Of a DNA stretch of 64,000 nucleotides, positions 1-11,482 are shown piece after piece. How positions within the stretch are numbered: position 1 is the first letter of the stretch; the number at the start of each line of letters is the position of its first letter. Under the pieces are notes generated by a model that saw only the letters and a program-made list of their open reading frames with translations, had not been told where the DNA came from and searched no databases. The position numbers and the translations under genes were made by a program. Source of the DNA: Circinella umbellata (taxonomy: Eukaryota; Mucoromycota; Mucoromycetes; Mucorales; Lichtheimiaceae); assembly GCA_025093555.1 (NCBI GenBank), contig JAIWNF010000003.1, forward strand, positions 1,054,001-1,118,000, read 5' to 3'.

Positions 1-40
1 AGTGATAAGCTACGTGAAATTTTTAGGATATGCATTTATC

Positions 41-238
41 AAATAAAAGGCTGGATTCGGTTCACTAACTATTTTTTGCTTTTATGCATAAGAATATTTA
101 CTTTTCAATTTACAAACACGTCAAGAATTGTTTTGCCACTATATAATCAAGATCCATATTAAGAACTTGTTGAATTCAATATTATGAAGAAGCACAGCAA
201 ACATTCTGCCACAGCTAACTAAATAATAGAGGAAGAGC
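41..238 (+). repeat. Dispersed repeat, copy A (diverged)
   Basis: This stretch shares ordered blocks with 4276-4436 in the same orientation. The blocks include AAATAAAAGGCTG near the start, TTTTGCTTTTAT-CATA, GAACTTGTTGAA and CAAACATTCTG-CA, followed by a similar AGAGGA tail. Spacing between blocks is similar but the copies have many substitutions and small indels, so they are old. No ORF or terminal inverted repeat was seen. The two copies bracket the broken F-box gene and the GC-richer block. The repeat class is unknown. Confidence 0.6.
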
Positions 239-461
239 TTCTGCTGGTCATTAGTTTATTCTATGGCTACCTTATTATATGGAAGGTTTCGGTAACTTAT
301 GTTAATGAGAATGATTTCTTTTTTACAAGAATTCCGACTTCTTTCTTCAATAGATCACTTTGAAACCTTTGATACATAAAACTAAGAAAATAATTTTGAT
401 TAAAAAGAACTATTTACACTACTACATTTGAGAAAAATGGTTTTATTTATAAAATGAATAA

Positions 462-1845
462 TTATATCGGTTGGAGATGTAAATTATGGCATTCGGGAAG
501 CGGGCATAGATGATCTGTTCGGTATCGGGACTTATGAGACGAGGTCGAGCATGAAGAAGAAATATTTCGGTCGGTTGGTTGAAAGGAATGTTTTGGAAAA
601 AAATTTGTAATGAGTGCGTGAGTCGGGGCGAATGACGGTGATGGTAGAATGATTTGTAAGTAAGGTAGCTCAGCTAAAGCAGTCAAAATTACCTCTGTTA
701 TATGCTGTTCCCAGTATACAACACGTAGCTGTCGGCATTGGGAAACGAGAGAAGCAAGGACGTCTATTACATTAATGTTTTGGCGCCAGTTTCTTGATCT
801 ACCCCAAGGTACACGTATGTGGAGGAATTGGAGGGTGTTGGCGACGTAGAAAGATATTCCATTTAAGTCGTTTATGCTGATTGAAGGTGCCTGGGGAGAT
901 GTGTGTATATCGTAGTTGAGTGAGAGCATTTGAAGCGGATGTATATGGTGTGGATGCTGTATGATGTGAAGGTCGTGGCGTAGTGGATGACGCATGGCAT
1001 CATTAGCAGAGATGGTAAAGGACAGTAAAAGTTGGTGGGCAAAGTTCAATGATATATGTAATGTGGTTTCGGAAAAAGGTGTTAGGTCCCAATACTAGCT
1101 CTTGTAAATGGATGGACTGTTGCAACGTGGCGTCAATAAACCGAAAAAGTAAAATGGGATCACTTGCGTCTATGTGATCAATCGTAAGTCTTGTAAGAAA
1201 AGGAATCTGGTTGCGAATATAAACAAATCGGGAGAGAAGGTGTATTCGGTGAAGATGGAAGTTACGTAACGTAGTATTTGTAGCGATCAAAGTGAAAAAC
1301 ATATTGGCGTTATCAGAAGAAAAAGTAGTTTGATGTAAGAAGAGGTTTTGTAGTGTAGTGAAGTTTAATTGAAAAAATCGGTAAATGTAGTCAAATCCAG
1401 CTCTATGCATTACTACAAAATTTTACGTGTTTGAAATATTACACAAATTGATACATTTTTTCAGCTCTTTATTTAGTTGGAAGACAAAAACAAAATTACA
1501 TACCTGCTGTCTGAATTTGACAATAGCGGTCGATAATCAATGATGTTAAAAACACCATTTCCGGTGACATCACAATATACGGTATAGGTAATCCATGAAG
1601 CCACCGTCCAACCAAGGGCCGTTCTTCACTATTGTTGAGATTCTGGAGTACGGGTGTTTGTTCGAAAATACATTTTTCATCCGCACCCAGACAACGTTCA
1701 TCAATCGATCGCGCCAGTACCAACTTACGTCGAGGCACTGAAGAAATTGAAAAAAATTAAGATACGAAAATATACTGATTAAAAGCTCATTGGGAACATG
1801 AGGTAAAAAATCAAAAGAGTTTTGATGCTGATTGTGGTGGTTCAT
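462..1845 (-). pseudogene. F-box / LRR-type protein, frame-disrupted
   Basis: Read on the minus strand from 1845, the first about 60 residues contain an F-box: LPHVPNELLISIFSYL, then a CLDVSWYWRDRL segment and a VVW end. Downstream (1410-462) are leucine-rich, repeat-like segments of the kind that follow F-boxes in SCF substrate adaptors, for example NTTLRNFHLHRIHLL and ANTLQFLHIRVPWG. Such proteins dock targets on Skp1-Cul1 ubiquitin ligases. One clear intron exists (donor GGTATGT near 1505, acceptor TTTTGTAG near 1412). However, the F-box frame ends in TGA at 1570 while coding continues in another frame, and a second frame change occurs near 1010-1050 with no convincing splice sites. It is therefore probably a pseudogene, although sequence errors or unusual introns are possible. 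The targets are unknown. The gene lies between two copies of a dispersed repeat. Confidence 0.6.
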
Positions 1846-3139
1846 AGTAGTGATTGATGTACGTAGATATAAACCGGATGTTTGAGATGTTATTGAATGG
1901 GAAAAAAGGAAGTATAGATGAATAAGTAAAAAATAAAGTCGTTCAGTAAAGTTGGTTTATATATTCTTTAAGAATCAGCAATTCTCGCAATAATGGGAAA
2001 CAAAAGAAAATAAAAAAGATAAAGAAAAGGAGATTATGTTAAAGAATAATTTTCATTCGTGAAGAGATAAACAAGTTGCGCTTATTATGTATTTGCATTA
2101 ATGATACATGTTCTCATCATTTCATTGTTGTCACTTGCAGTATGTATTCTAAAACAAGTAAAAACACTCAAATCATATAAATAGGTCTACACAAAAGACC
2201 CATGTAAATGATCAGTTATTTCTTTGTTCTTCTCATTATAAACCTAAAGTACACGGCATTGTATATGAACCATCCTCGAGCGTAGCGGAGTTCATGGATG
2301 TAATGAAATAATTTTATCAGTAGATATGCAGTTAATGCTTACTTGTTTGATACGAGATCGATCTTTTGTGTATTTTAAACAAAGTACCCCCTTAAGCCTA
2401 TTTTGGTAGGTACGTAAAAATGATATATCAAGCAAAAAATATGTTTTGTTGTTGTCATCGCCAACTGTAAGTTTATAATGACATTTGACTCTTTAAACTA
2501 TTAGTATATTGGTGTAAACTTGTAAAAGAGAAAGATTGCTATCTTGCAAAATGTTTGTACAATTTTGGAGAAAATCCCCAACATAATTTTATCAATGTAT
2601 ATAATACTTGCTTGTGTTCTATGGCTTTGTGTGTATTCATGGATTTTGTTATTGTATTATTGGATCAGGAGTGTGTAGTGGTATAATACTTGTTGAGCTG
2701 CTCAATTTGGTAGTTATGCTATTTTCGTATACCCATACAAGTATGTAATATATCCTCCTTATATTGCTGAAATAACATAAGAATCTGGCGAGTATACAAA
2801 TATGATGAAGGTAAAAAGCTTAGAAGTTCCTATTGTCAATTTATCAGACAGCAAAAAAAAAGGGTCCAGCGTTAGCTGGGACGGTCAACACGTTATCAAA
2901 TTCGTCATTCTCTCATTTTGATAATATGCTTCAAAAGTTGTACCGAGTGTAACAAATTGATCCAGTACTACCCCTCCTACTGACAACGCTATCCACAAAA
3001 ACACATTACACCACTTCACGATTGAAAAAAATTAATTCATAATAACATTTTATTCATTATAATAAATAATAAGCCTCCTCTTAGTTCTCAAGAAATAATA
3101 ACATAACTTGATTAACGAGAATAACCACGAGAAGGTGGA
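1846..3139. other. AT-rich non-coding stretch
   Basis: No ORF with coding character was seen on either strand, and no RNA gene was recognised. It includes the presumed promoter of the F-box gene, with purine-rich DNA just upstream of 1845, and scattered TACGTA hexamers. Confidence 0.5.
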
Positions 3140-4200
3140 AGGCTAGCTATTCCCAAAAATGTGTGTTTGGTTTCTCCACAACCCAATACTTTAGTGAAAG
3201 TGCTCCCAACGTTCTGGAACAATACGCGCGCCAAGGCCTCTTTGTGCAAGGGAAAGGCTGTACTATCCATTGGAAAAACCAAATTAGGTAAATGCGCAGT
3301 AAAGTCCAGAACGCGAGCGCCGCGTCGTCATGAAGGTCAAACAGTTCCCATAGAGATTTAAAACATTAACAGTAAAAAATATTTAGTAAAATATTATTAT
3401 TACTTTTACTTGACATTCATTCAACACACACTTGTTCCCTCTCCTCATTAAAAGCTTTAAAAAAAACTTGCCTTTTTGCTAATAAACCAAGGGGTGCCAC
3501 TTTGGAAAAAAAACCTCTCAATAACGAGGTAAAGTTATGAAACAAAAGACAAGAAACCACTTCTGCCTCGTAACCATGGCAGCAGTTAGGGCTACATTGA
3601 GGGACGCAAGTCGAAGATCCGAAGAGACGAGATCTTACAATGCAGTGGTTTACCCAGTTAAGCTGCAGAATTAACTACATAATACCCTGGAAAAGTTATG
3701 TCCTTTGTAGTTTGTGTGCTTGCCCGATTTCGAAAGGCCCGTCCGGCATCGCGCGCATCCAAAAGTCCTAGGGGTGGTACGTCCCAAGCTCCGGCAAGAG
3801 TTACGTTGTTGTATCAGAAATGTCTCTCTCCGTTCTGACACGGGTTAACTCCATTCGTCCAGGAATGTTGAATTCTGAAGCGCTCTGATAAAGTCAAAAA
3901 AAACTCTATCCCCTCCGCATTCAGGAACTTCACCCACGCACCTGGGGTACATCGCTTCCAAGGACAATAGCCAGTTTAGCATGCACAAACAAGAAAAAAA
4001 TAAAACAGGAACAACACAAGTGGCAATGAAGTCCTGAGTTCCGTCAAATTCCTTTGGCCACCTAAAGCCTGGAGGGAGGTGTTAAAGAAGAAAAGAGAAA
4101 AGAAAGGAAAAAACAATTTTGGCATGCTGCGGCCATTTTTAATATCCCAGCAACTCAGCAAAATTTGTCTCACAGCAATATGCATAAAATGCAACGTACT
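3140..4200. other. GC-richer anomalous block, function unknown
   Basis: Base composition differs visibly from the flanks: many CG dinucleotides, for example around 3285-3325 (GCGAGCGCCGCGTCGTC) and 3725-3800 (CCGTCCGGCATCGCGCGC). The longest ORF is 66 codons at 3161-3361 (+), Lys/Arg-rich at its end, with no recognised family. A short stretch near 4043 (CCGTCAAATTCCTTT) superficially resembles the complement of a conserved small-subunit rRNA site, but the surrounding sequence does not follow rRNA. It could be an old insertion, an organellar or rDNA-spacer fragment, or a non-coding RNA gene. I cannot decide between these. Confidence 0.35.
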
Positions 4201-4275
4201 TGTTTTTACTTCAAGACTGTCTCCCTAGAATAATTGTCAGTTGTTCCAATATCATAGTCAATCATTTCAAACATT

Positions 4276-4436
4276 AAATAAAAGGCTGAATTGCCTTCTC
4301 TAAACTATACTTTTGCTTTTATCCATACAATTTCTTCTTAATACAAGCCCGCCATATCGTGAACTTGTTGAACAATCTAACATTACGAAGGCCAAACATT
4401 CTGACATAGATGATTAGAGGATAGAAATAAGAAAAA
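4276..4436 (+). repeat. Dispersed repeat, copy B (diverged)
   Basis: This is the second copy of the repeat at 41-238, in direct orientation about 4.2 kb away. Shared blocks in the same order are AAATAAAAGGCTG, TTTTGCTTTTAT-CATA, GAACTTGTTGAA and CAAACATTCTGACA. The copies are too diverged to be a recent LTR pair. They could be remnants of solo LTRs or of a small non-autonomous element. Confidence 0.6.
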
Positions 4437-6593
4437 ACGTATACTTTTTACTGTCATATAAACACTTAATCTGTTGTATATAAAAGAGTTTGACAGATTG
4501 TGGCTGTTTGTAATTTTGGTTGTTTCAGAAAAAAACGCGTCTCTTCTCTTCCTGTTTTTATAATGCTCTGCAAAATACTACTGTATGAGCTAAATAATGG
4601 ATTGAGCATTTTTCAAAGTGTAAAAGCCAGTAGATTCAGTCGTTTTGAAATTTAAAAAATAATGGAGAAGTAGTCACCAAGTACCATAACAAAAAGTCTG
4701 AAAGCCTCTTGCTACGTATTGATGTCCATTAAAAATAATATTATAAGACAAAACCATTTAAAACGAACTTGATTTCTAAGAGCGTATTCATTATTATTTG
4801 ATTCAGTCGTCCGCTAATTGTACGTAGTTTATGGTCACCACTCGCTATAACGATACCCCCCCCCATGTGAGACCAAAAGGGCATCGCTATATCGAATAAT
4901 CGTTATAACGAATTCTTGATCTGAGTTATTATGATCGGTTAAAATCCTATCCATATACACTTGACCTCACATGTATCTAATATGTCTTGCAAAAAGAAGA
5001 AAACTCTAGCACATCATACCATTCATACTATAAATAAGCTATCAAATATTCTTTATCTTATTACTTCTAATCGAATTACACTCACATGCTCTCATATAAT
5101 TAATGCTGACCCCTTATAGGTAAAAAATATAAGTATCGTATTATGATAGGCATTAAAAACTGTCTATGTCATATTGTTTACAAATCCATCCAAATTGACA
5201 AAGAAAAGGTTGGACAGGCATAATTGGGAAAAAAAAACAAGTCTAATTTTCATAAGAAAGAAGTAGAAGCAGGATATCATTGGCTTTCTGTTTTTTTTTT
5301 TAAAAAAAAAGGCGATATCATAGCAGCAACAGAAACATTGACTGACAGCTCCCATGGCCAAAAAGAAATGAAAAACAAAGCAAATACGTAAAAAATCTTG
5401 TTATTACCAGAGCAGAATAGCCTTGAGAAATCAATATGCGAGCAGCAATCAACAGAAAAGCCGAACGTCAAGAAGAAGAAGCAAGTTGTTGAACAAAGGG
5501 GAAATCAATGTAAGGAGAACAGCGAGGGTCAGGTATGATAGTTAATAACTTGCTTGTTTCAAATTGTCGGATGAAGTGATAGAAATGCCACAGGAAACTG
5601 CATCATAATATATAGGCTCTGTAAAATATGGATGTAAGTATTATATACGTAGCCTACCTTGTCTTTTCTTTATTTATGTACAGTAGATAAACATACGTAC
5701 AAAAGTTTATTCTGCATAACTAATAATTAACATAATGATTACTGAATGGCACATTGCACGGAGAATATAAGAAAGATATCATACTATTATACTTACTTGT
5801 TATAGTTAGGTATTGTAAAATTGTGAAACAATACACATGCTTTATTGTTAACATAACATATGAATACTTTGATAGTGATGATAATAGCCTGTTTTGTACA
5901 ATCATTTCTAAGTTTCTTTGTTCGAATAATTTTTTCTATGTATATGTATCTCAAGGTAATCTTGTTCTCCTTATTTATGATCGACTATTTGCTAAAAGTA
6001 GTTTATTTTTCTTCTTTGGTGATAAGTGTACGTAGAAAATCAAAAAAAAAGTCCTCAACTTTTTCATAGCATCTCCTGTAACGGTGGTTTTTGTACTTCG
6101 TAAATATGACTTGCATAACAAGATTTCCTCTTATTATGATTGTCCTTACGTATTATTATTATTCTGCCTTAATACTGTATTTATTCTTATTGTGTTTACA
6201 ACAAAATGGATAATGGTAATGAATCATACGTATATCAAGTTTCGGGGAAAAGAGCTGTTGCCCATAATCTAAGGAAGTCGTTGCTTGAACATTGCTGTTA
6301 CTACTACATCATTGCTAATACCTGTTTTTGCTACATATCACAATTTTGTAGACGTCGTTTCAACCATTATATATCTTCCGGAAATAAAGAGTGTTGCTCA
6401 TATGTTAATACTGATTGTAGTCTGAAAGCAGACAAAAACTACTCTGTCGTGTAGGTAGTAAGTTAAAAATACGTACTTTTGTCTATTTTAATGTAACAGG
6501 TTTTACCACCTTCTTGTATGTCTCGACCAACTTTTGTAACTAACTAGATGAAAATATGTTATAAATGTCCTTATATAATAGTTATCATTTTCA
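4437..6593. other. AT-rich intergenic DNA, no supported gene
   Basis: No gene is supported here. Frames at 5277-6069 are low-complexity, Phe/Tyr-rich and look non-coding. One frame at 6206-6454 (+) encodes 82 residues with about ten cysteines, but it has no signal peptide or recognised family. Around 4805-4915 there are imperfect palindromic words (CTATAACGAT, GTTATAACGAAT) and a C-run, possibly the worn end of a Tc1/pogo-type element. TACGTA hexamers are unusually dense between 4800 and 6850. Confidence 0.4.
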
Positions 6594-6743
6594 ATGAATG
6601 GAGGCCAAAGCGAATATGGAGAAACTACGGTGAAAGTTTCATGCCCTGCAGGAGGTTACGTAGTGGCGAAGGGTACAATTGACCAGTTTTCATATGAGGT
6701 GTTCGCTGCTGATCATAATCATATTGAAGTACCCATAAAATAG
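6594..6743 (+). CDS. Possible 49-codon small ORF or exon remnant
   Basis: ATG at 6594 opens 49 codons to TAG at 6743. Amino-acid composition is more protein-like than the surroundings (VKVSCPAGGYVVAKG, then FSYEVFAADHNH). No family is recognised. It could be the last exon of a decayed gene or chance; there is no neighbouring exon I can attach. Confidence 0.15.
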   Translation: MNGGQSEYGETTVKVSCPAGGYVVAKGTIDQFSYEVFAADHNHIEVPIK

Positions 6744-7165
6744 TTTTATATTAAATTGGACGAGCTGTTTATAAGCATCACTTGTTTATGAAAAAAATAA
6801 AAAACCTAATTTGAATAATACATAAATACGTAATAACTACAGCGACGAGATAGAATACAATATTTGTTAATAAATGATATATATTTTGCTATATAAATGT
6901 GTTTATATGAAAAAGTACCCCGAGACTTCAATTATTTTTCTCCGGATATATACATTTATACTGTTTATAACAATTTTTTCCTATAGAAAGAATGTATTAT
7001 AGTTAGAATAATGCCATTTAATTTAAAGTATTGTAGTGAACTTTTTATTTTTGGGGATCTGTGATAGAAATTATCAGCATAAACCCAGCCACTAAATTAC
7101 TTAACCCAGCGTTCTTTTTAACTTTTTTTTTTTCCCTCGTCTACTAGACATTTTTATCTTTAATT

Positions 7166-9805
7166 ATGTTGCAGTACGCAAAATCGTTACTTGGTTCTTG
7201 GTGGTCTGGAAAACGTAGTCATGACGACGAAGAGGGTGATGATGGACCTGATCAGAAGCGAATTCGTAGTGACAATTCCGAAGATGAAACACGTCATCGC
7301 ATCAGAGTTTCCAACTTTAATAAACACGATTGGAAAAAAGTGAAGAAGTATTTATTAGAACTAGGATGTAAAACAATGAGTAAATCACCCAAGTGGGATT
7401 ATGGTATTATTACTGCATCTGTAAGTATCCACATTCTTTTCTCCTTGTTTTTTTTTAAAGAAAAAAATAACTCGAGATATATGCATTGCTTCAAATAATT
7501 AAAATAAATTTTACTTTTAGTCAGAAGAAGAAGCTCTTGATATGATGAAAAAGTTGGAAAATGCTAAATTTAAAGGCAAATTATTGAAAGCTGTACATAT
7601 TCGAGAAGCCAAGGAAGATTATGAAAAAAGAATGGAAAAGGCACATAATAGGAAGAATGGAGGTCGTAAAGCACAAAAGCAAGCTGAAGATGATACTCGT
7701 ACACCTGCTGAAAAGTTAGCAGATCAAGTTACTCCACTCTATAAGTAAGATGGTATAAAATTGGAATAAGAAATGAAGATCTGAGAGGGGAAGATAAATG
7801 TTTGTATATTTATATTATCAATTGTATTTTGCAATAGATTACCTTACGATGAACAACTCAAGAAAAAGAATAGCAAAGGTGTATCTGTTATGGCAAAACT
7901 GAAGTGGCAATTAGCTAATATTCCCAAATCAGATCGTACTGAACGTGCAATGAAAGAAACAGAATGGGCTCGTGGAAAGTAAGTATCTTGAAACCCATTG
8001 GAAATGTTCAGAGCGGAAAAGTAATTATGGGAAAAAAAACTTAAATGTGTGGTAATTTTTAGGGGAAGATTCCCATGCAAAATGGAGGACCCAGTTCCAT
8101 CGCCTGATATTAATGGATATCGTACAAAGTGTGAGTTTACCATTGGTAAAGATTTGGAGGGTAAACCAACCGTTGGTTTTCTACTTGGTTTGTACAAGTT
8201 GGGTATAACAGCAGTTTTGGATCCTAAGGAATGTTTGAATGTACCTGATATTGCAAAACGTATTGCCTCTTATATGCAGGTAAGGGATTATCGATTAAGG
8301 AATGCCAGAAAAAGGATTATTATTTTTGGTTGATTATACTCATTATAAACATTTATTTTAGGATTATATCCGAGAATCAGAATTTCCGGTTTATGATCGC
8401 GTAGAACAGAATGGTGTATGGAGAACATTAATGACAAAAACTCAACGAACTGGAGAAGGTGAGTTAGTAATTTAAAAGGTTCTTCTTTTGATACTTGGTA
8501 ACAAAATTTTAATAATGGTGTGTGCGTGTTATGATATAAATAGTTATGGTTGTAATTCAAATGAAGACGGCTGATTTGACCGAGGAACAAGTTGCCAACG
8601 AAAAGAAAAAGTTGATTGAATTTTGGAATAGTCTTCAAGAAAAACCTGAAGATGAACGCGTGACTGTTACTACCTTATTATTCCAAGCATGGGATGGTGC
8701 GTCGAATGGTATGACTGATAAAGCACCTATTGAAGTATTAACCGGAAATGGTATCGTGCATGAAGAATTACTTGGCTGCAAGTAGGTTAATTTACTTGCT
8801 GTTTTGCTTGATAGAGAAACAAAATGCAAAACGAAAACTGATGATAGCAATGAATTTTTAGATTCCGTATTTCGAGTAGTGCATTTTTCCAAGTAAATAC
8901 ACCAGCAGCCGAAGTTTTATATACAAAGTGTGCAGAATGGTGTCGCATCAATAAAGATAAAAAGACAACACTTTTGGATTTATGTTGTGGTACAGGTACT
9001 ATCGGTATCACTATGGCAAAATCTGTCGATCGTGTGATTGGTATTGAAATGGTTCCTGAGGCTATTGAAGATGCAAAGCTTAATGCTGCTATCAACAGTA
9101 AGTTCAATTTTTGGTATATGTGTAATATACATATATTAGGGTGTAAAAAAACAATCATTGATTTTTTGTTTTCCCCTTAGATATCACAAATGTCACTTAT
9201 TATGCCAATAAAGTGGAAGATAAAATTGATGTGATCGGACGTGCAAACAACGAAGATATTGTTGCAGTTCTTGATCCACCAAGAAATGGTGTTCATAGTT
9301 CAGTTATTCAAACGCTTCGTGGATCCAAAGTCAATCGTATCATTTATATTAGTTGTGATTCAAAACAAGCATTAGGCAATTTTTACACGTATGTTATTCT
9401 TTTATATATAATCAAAGAGAACAAAAATATGTTATTCTGACAATCTATTCAAAATATAGACTCTGTAAAGCTTCGTCAAAGAAAGTACCAGGTGAACCAT
9501 TCCGTCCATCACGTGCTGTCACTATCGATCTTTTCCCTCACTCAGATCATTGTGAACTTATGGTTGAATTTGTGCGAGGTGAATATCTTAAAGATTTAGA
9601 ACAAGATGAGGTTGCCAAGGCTACTGAGAAGGAGATTGAAGACTTACAAAAGGAGCAAGATGAAACAAAGCCTGAGGAAGAAGCTGTTACCAATGTCGAA
9701 GCTGGTGCCAGTACAAGTGCAGACGTTGAAGACGTCAAAGAAGATATATTAGTGACAGAAGTAAAAGAAGAAGTTGAAGTAAAGGAAGATAATATTTTGG
9801 CATGA
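7166..9805 (+). CDS. tRNA (uracil-5-)-methyltransferase, TRMT2A type
   Basis: Predicted to transfer a methyl group from S-adenosylmethionine to C5 of uracil-54 (T loop) in tRNA. Nine exons join in frame: 7166-7420, 7521-7744, 7838-7978, 8063-8279, 8362-8458, 8544-8781, 8862-9097, 9181-9388, 9460-9805. They give 653 residues. Order: acidic N-terminus, RRM-like RNA-binding domain (about 45-120, starting RHRIRVSNF), Lys-rich linker, TRAM-less RumA/TrmA-type catalytic part. The SAM-binding motif LDLCCGTGTIGI is near residue 428, DPPRNG near 501, and the nucleophilic Cys in ISCDSK near 527. The C-terminal about 80 residues are Glu/Lys-rich. The RRM plus MTase arrangement matches metazoan TRMT2A rather than yeast Trm2. 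The start is uncertain: TTGCAG directly after the ATG resembles a 3' splice site, so a short upstream exon is possible. A decayed copy of the 3' end lies 1 kb downstream. Confidence 0.93.
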
Positions 9806-10804
9806 TGATGTATAGAAATAAACAAAGGAGAGCTTTTTTTTTGTTATATGTAACGCATGTATATGATCATGATGATAGGCTCTTGTGCTAGAGATTTTTT
9901 TTTTGAAAAATAATAGTAATTGTACACATACTTCAAGGGAGTTCTACTGTACAATAGAAAACAACAGTAAAGCGAGGGATGTACTGTAGCTCTCTCAAAC
10001 TATGCGGATTATCTGAAAAAAAAATGGTTAATTTTAAATATATCAACACCAAAAGATCTGCTTTTTTTTGGTTTTAGGCATAATGATTATCTACTTTTTA
10101 AATCAGCAGTATATGATTTTACTAGAGTTTATCGAAAGTATTCAAAGCTTACTAACATTACTGTTTATTTTAAATTCCTTTGTAAATTAGTTATGTGTGT
10201 TATTTTACCTTGAAGGACAAACTGATTATCGCTCTTCTATCCAGCTAAGTATAGCAGTGGTGAGTCAGAGTAAATCGTCACGACCGTTGTCCACTATGAT
10301 ACCGTCTATTTGTCTTATTATTAAATTTAATAAAACCATTTTCGGCTTTCGGTTTTAAATACTTCATGTTTTGAAAAAATCAATACAGTAGGTGAAAGAA
10401 CTTTGTTGTATAACCATAATGGTTCAAAAGTCAAACTATGGCGCTCTTAGAGTAATGTTGTCTATAAAAGGAAGATACGTACATATCATACTAATAAAAC
10501 GTCTGTTAAAAGAATATGTAAAAGCTGAAGTGCATTGGATAAGAAACTTCTGAACAAGAAAGCGCATCAGAAAATTGAAAGTTTTTTTTATTGAATCGTG
10601 AATTAAGAGATAAAATATACCTGTTTTCAGGATATTATTTGCTCTGCTTCTTTTTATTTTTAATAAATACAATGAATGCATATACGGCCGAGGGGATCGG
10701 TCTAAGCTGTAAAACCAATATCATTAAGTTGGACAGCTGGATACATGGATCAGAAGTGTAGTACTGTTGCTAATGAAAAACGAATGTATTGAATATAGAA
10801 GTAT
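9806..10804. other. Intergenic DNA after TRMT2A
   Basis: AT-rich 3' flank with no ORF of coding character. The region separates TRMT2A from its decayed partial copy. The stretch 10680-10800 may be a further, unrecognisable part of that copy. Confidence 0.4.
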
Positions 10805-11215
10805 AGAAAAAAAATGATTTTCTTTCCCTCTTTCTCTCCTAGTGAACTTATGGTTATTATGCCGACAAAATGGAGTATCATATTAGAATTGATGTCGGAA
10901 GTGAAACTCACACAGATCACTGTAAAACTCATATCCTGAAGACTCAAAATAAGTAGATGTCAGAATTACCAAGGTTACTGAAGATTTATAAAAAAAAGTA
11001 GGATAAAAAAAAGAACAAAGACTACAAAAAGAAAAAGAACTGCTGTGATTGACACTATTTCTCTTAATGCTATTGTAACCACAAGTGTAGACATTAAGGA
11101 TGTCAAACAAGATACACCAATAGAAGTACTGTAAAAGCGAAACAGATTACTTGGCAGAAATATATAACTTTTGTTATTTATAACGCATTATAAATTGATA
11201 AGATGATGTATTCCT
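10805..11215 (+). pseudogene. Decayed partial duplicate of the TRMT2A 3' end
   Basis: Colinear with the TRMT2A gene at 7166-9805. The pyrimidine tract and AG at about 10805-10842 match the end of its seventh intron. Then GGTTATTATGCCGACAAA matches the exon-8 start (CTTATTATGCCAATAAA). From about 10910 it matches exon 9: CACAGATCACTGT, then ACCAAGGTTACTGA, then ACAAGTGTAGACATTAAGG. The match continues into the 3' UTR (TTATTTATAACGCAT). A deletion joins exon 8 to exon 9 and removes the DPPRNG and SCD catalytic motifs. Because intron sequence is retained, the copy arose by DNA duplication rather than retroposition. Stop codons and frameshifts rule out function. Homology is visible by eye but well diverged. 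Confidence 0.8.
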
Positions 11216-11398
11216 TGCACAAGAAAAACAAACTAAAAAAAAAATAGGGGTGAAGTTATGAGGATTATTGAATCTTGGGGGGGATGTCATAGAAACCAAG
11301 AGCAAAGCGTGTAGTGTAACCCTGCCAAGGCATATGAGCTATCTAAGAAATTTCTACATATAAACATAAACAAGCAACAAAACATATTTTTATATTCG

Positions 11399-11465
11399 AC
11401 TTGCCTTCTTTTTTTTCTCTCTTTCTTATTTTTGTATATTATTTTTTTTTCTTTCTTAATTCCCC
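11399..11465 (+). promoter_or_regulatory. Pyrimidine-rich promoter/5' UTR tract
   Basis: CT/T-rich tract immediately upstream of the ATG at 11483. Such tracts are common just upstream of start codons in this window (also about 30415-30465 and 47598-47690). No specific factor site is implied. Confidence 0.4.
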
Positions 11466-11482
11466 CAAAAAAAGAAGGTACA

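Noticed and set aside
4035..4060. Possible rRNA fragment (CCGTCAAATTCCTTT)
   Set aside because: About 15 bases resemble a conserved small-subunit rRNA site, but the flanking sequence does not follow rRNA. The same TCCGTCAAAT word also occurs by chance inside exons at about 17614 and 38650.
5277..6069. Several overlapping Phe/Tyr-rich ORFs
   Set aside because: AT-driven composition on both strands, no domains, no splice signals.
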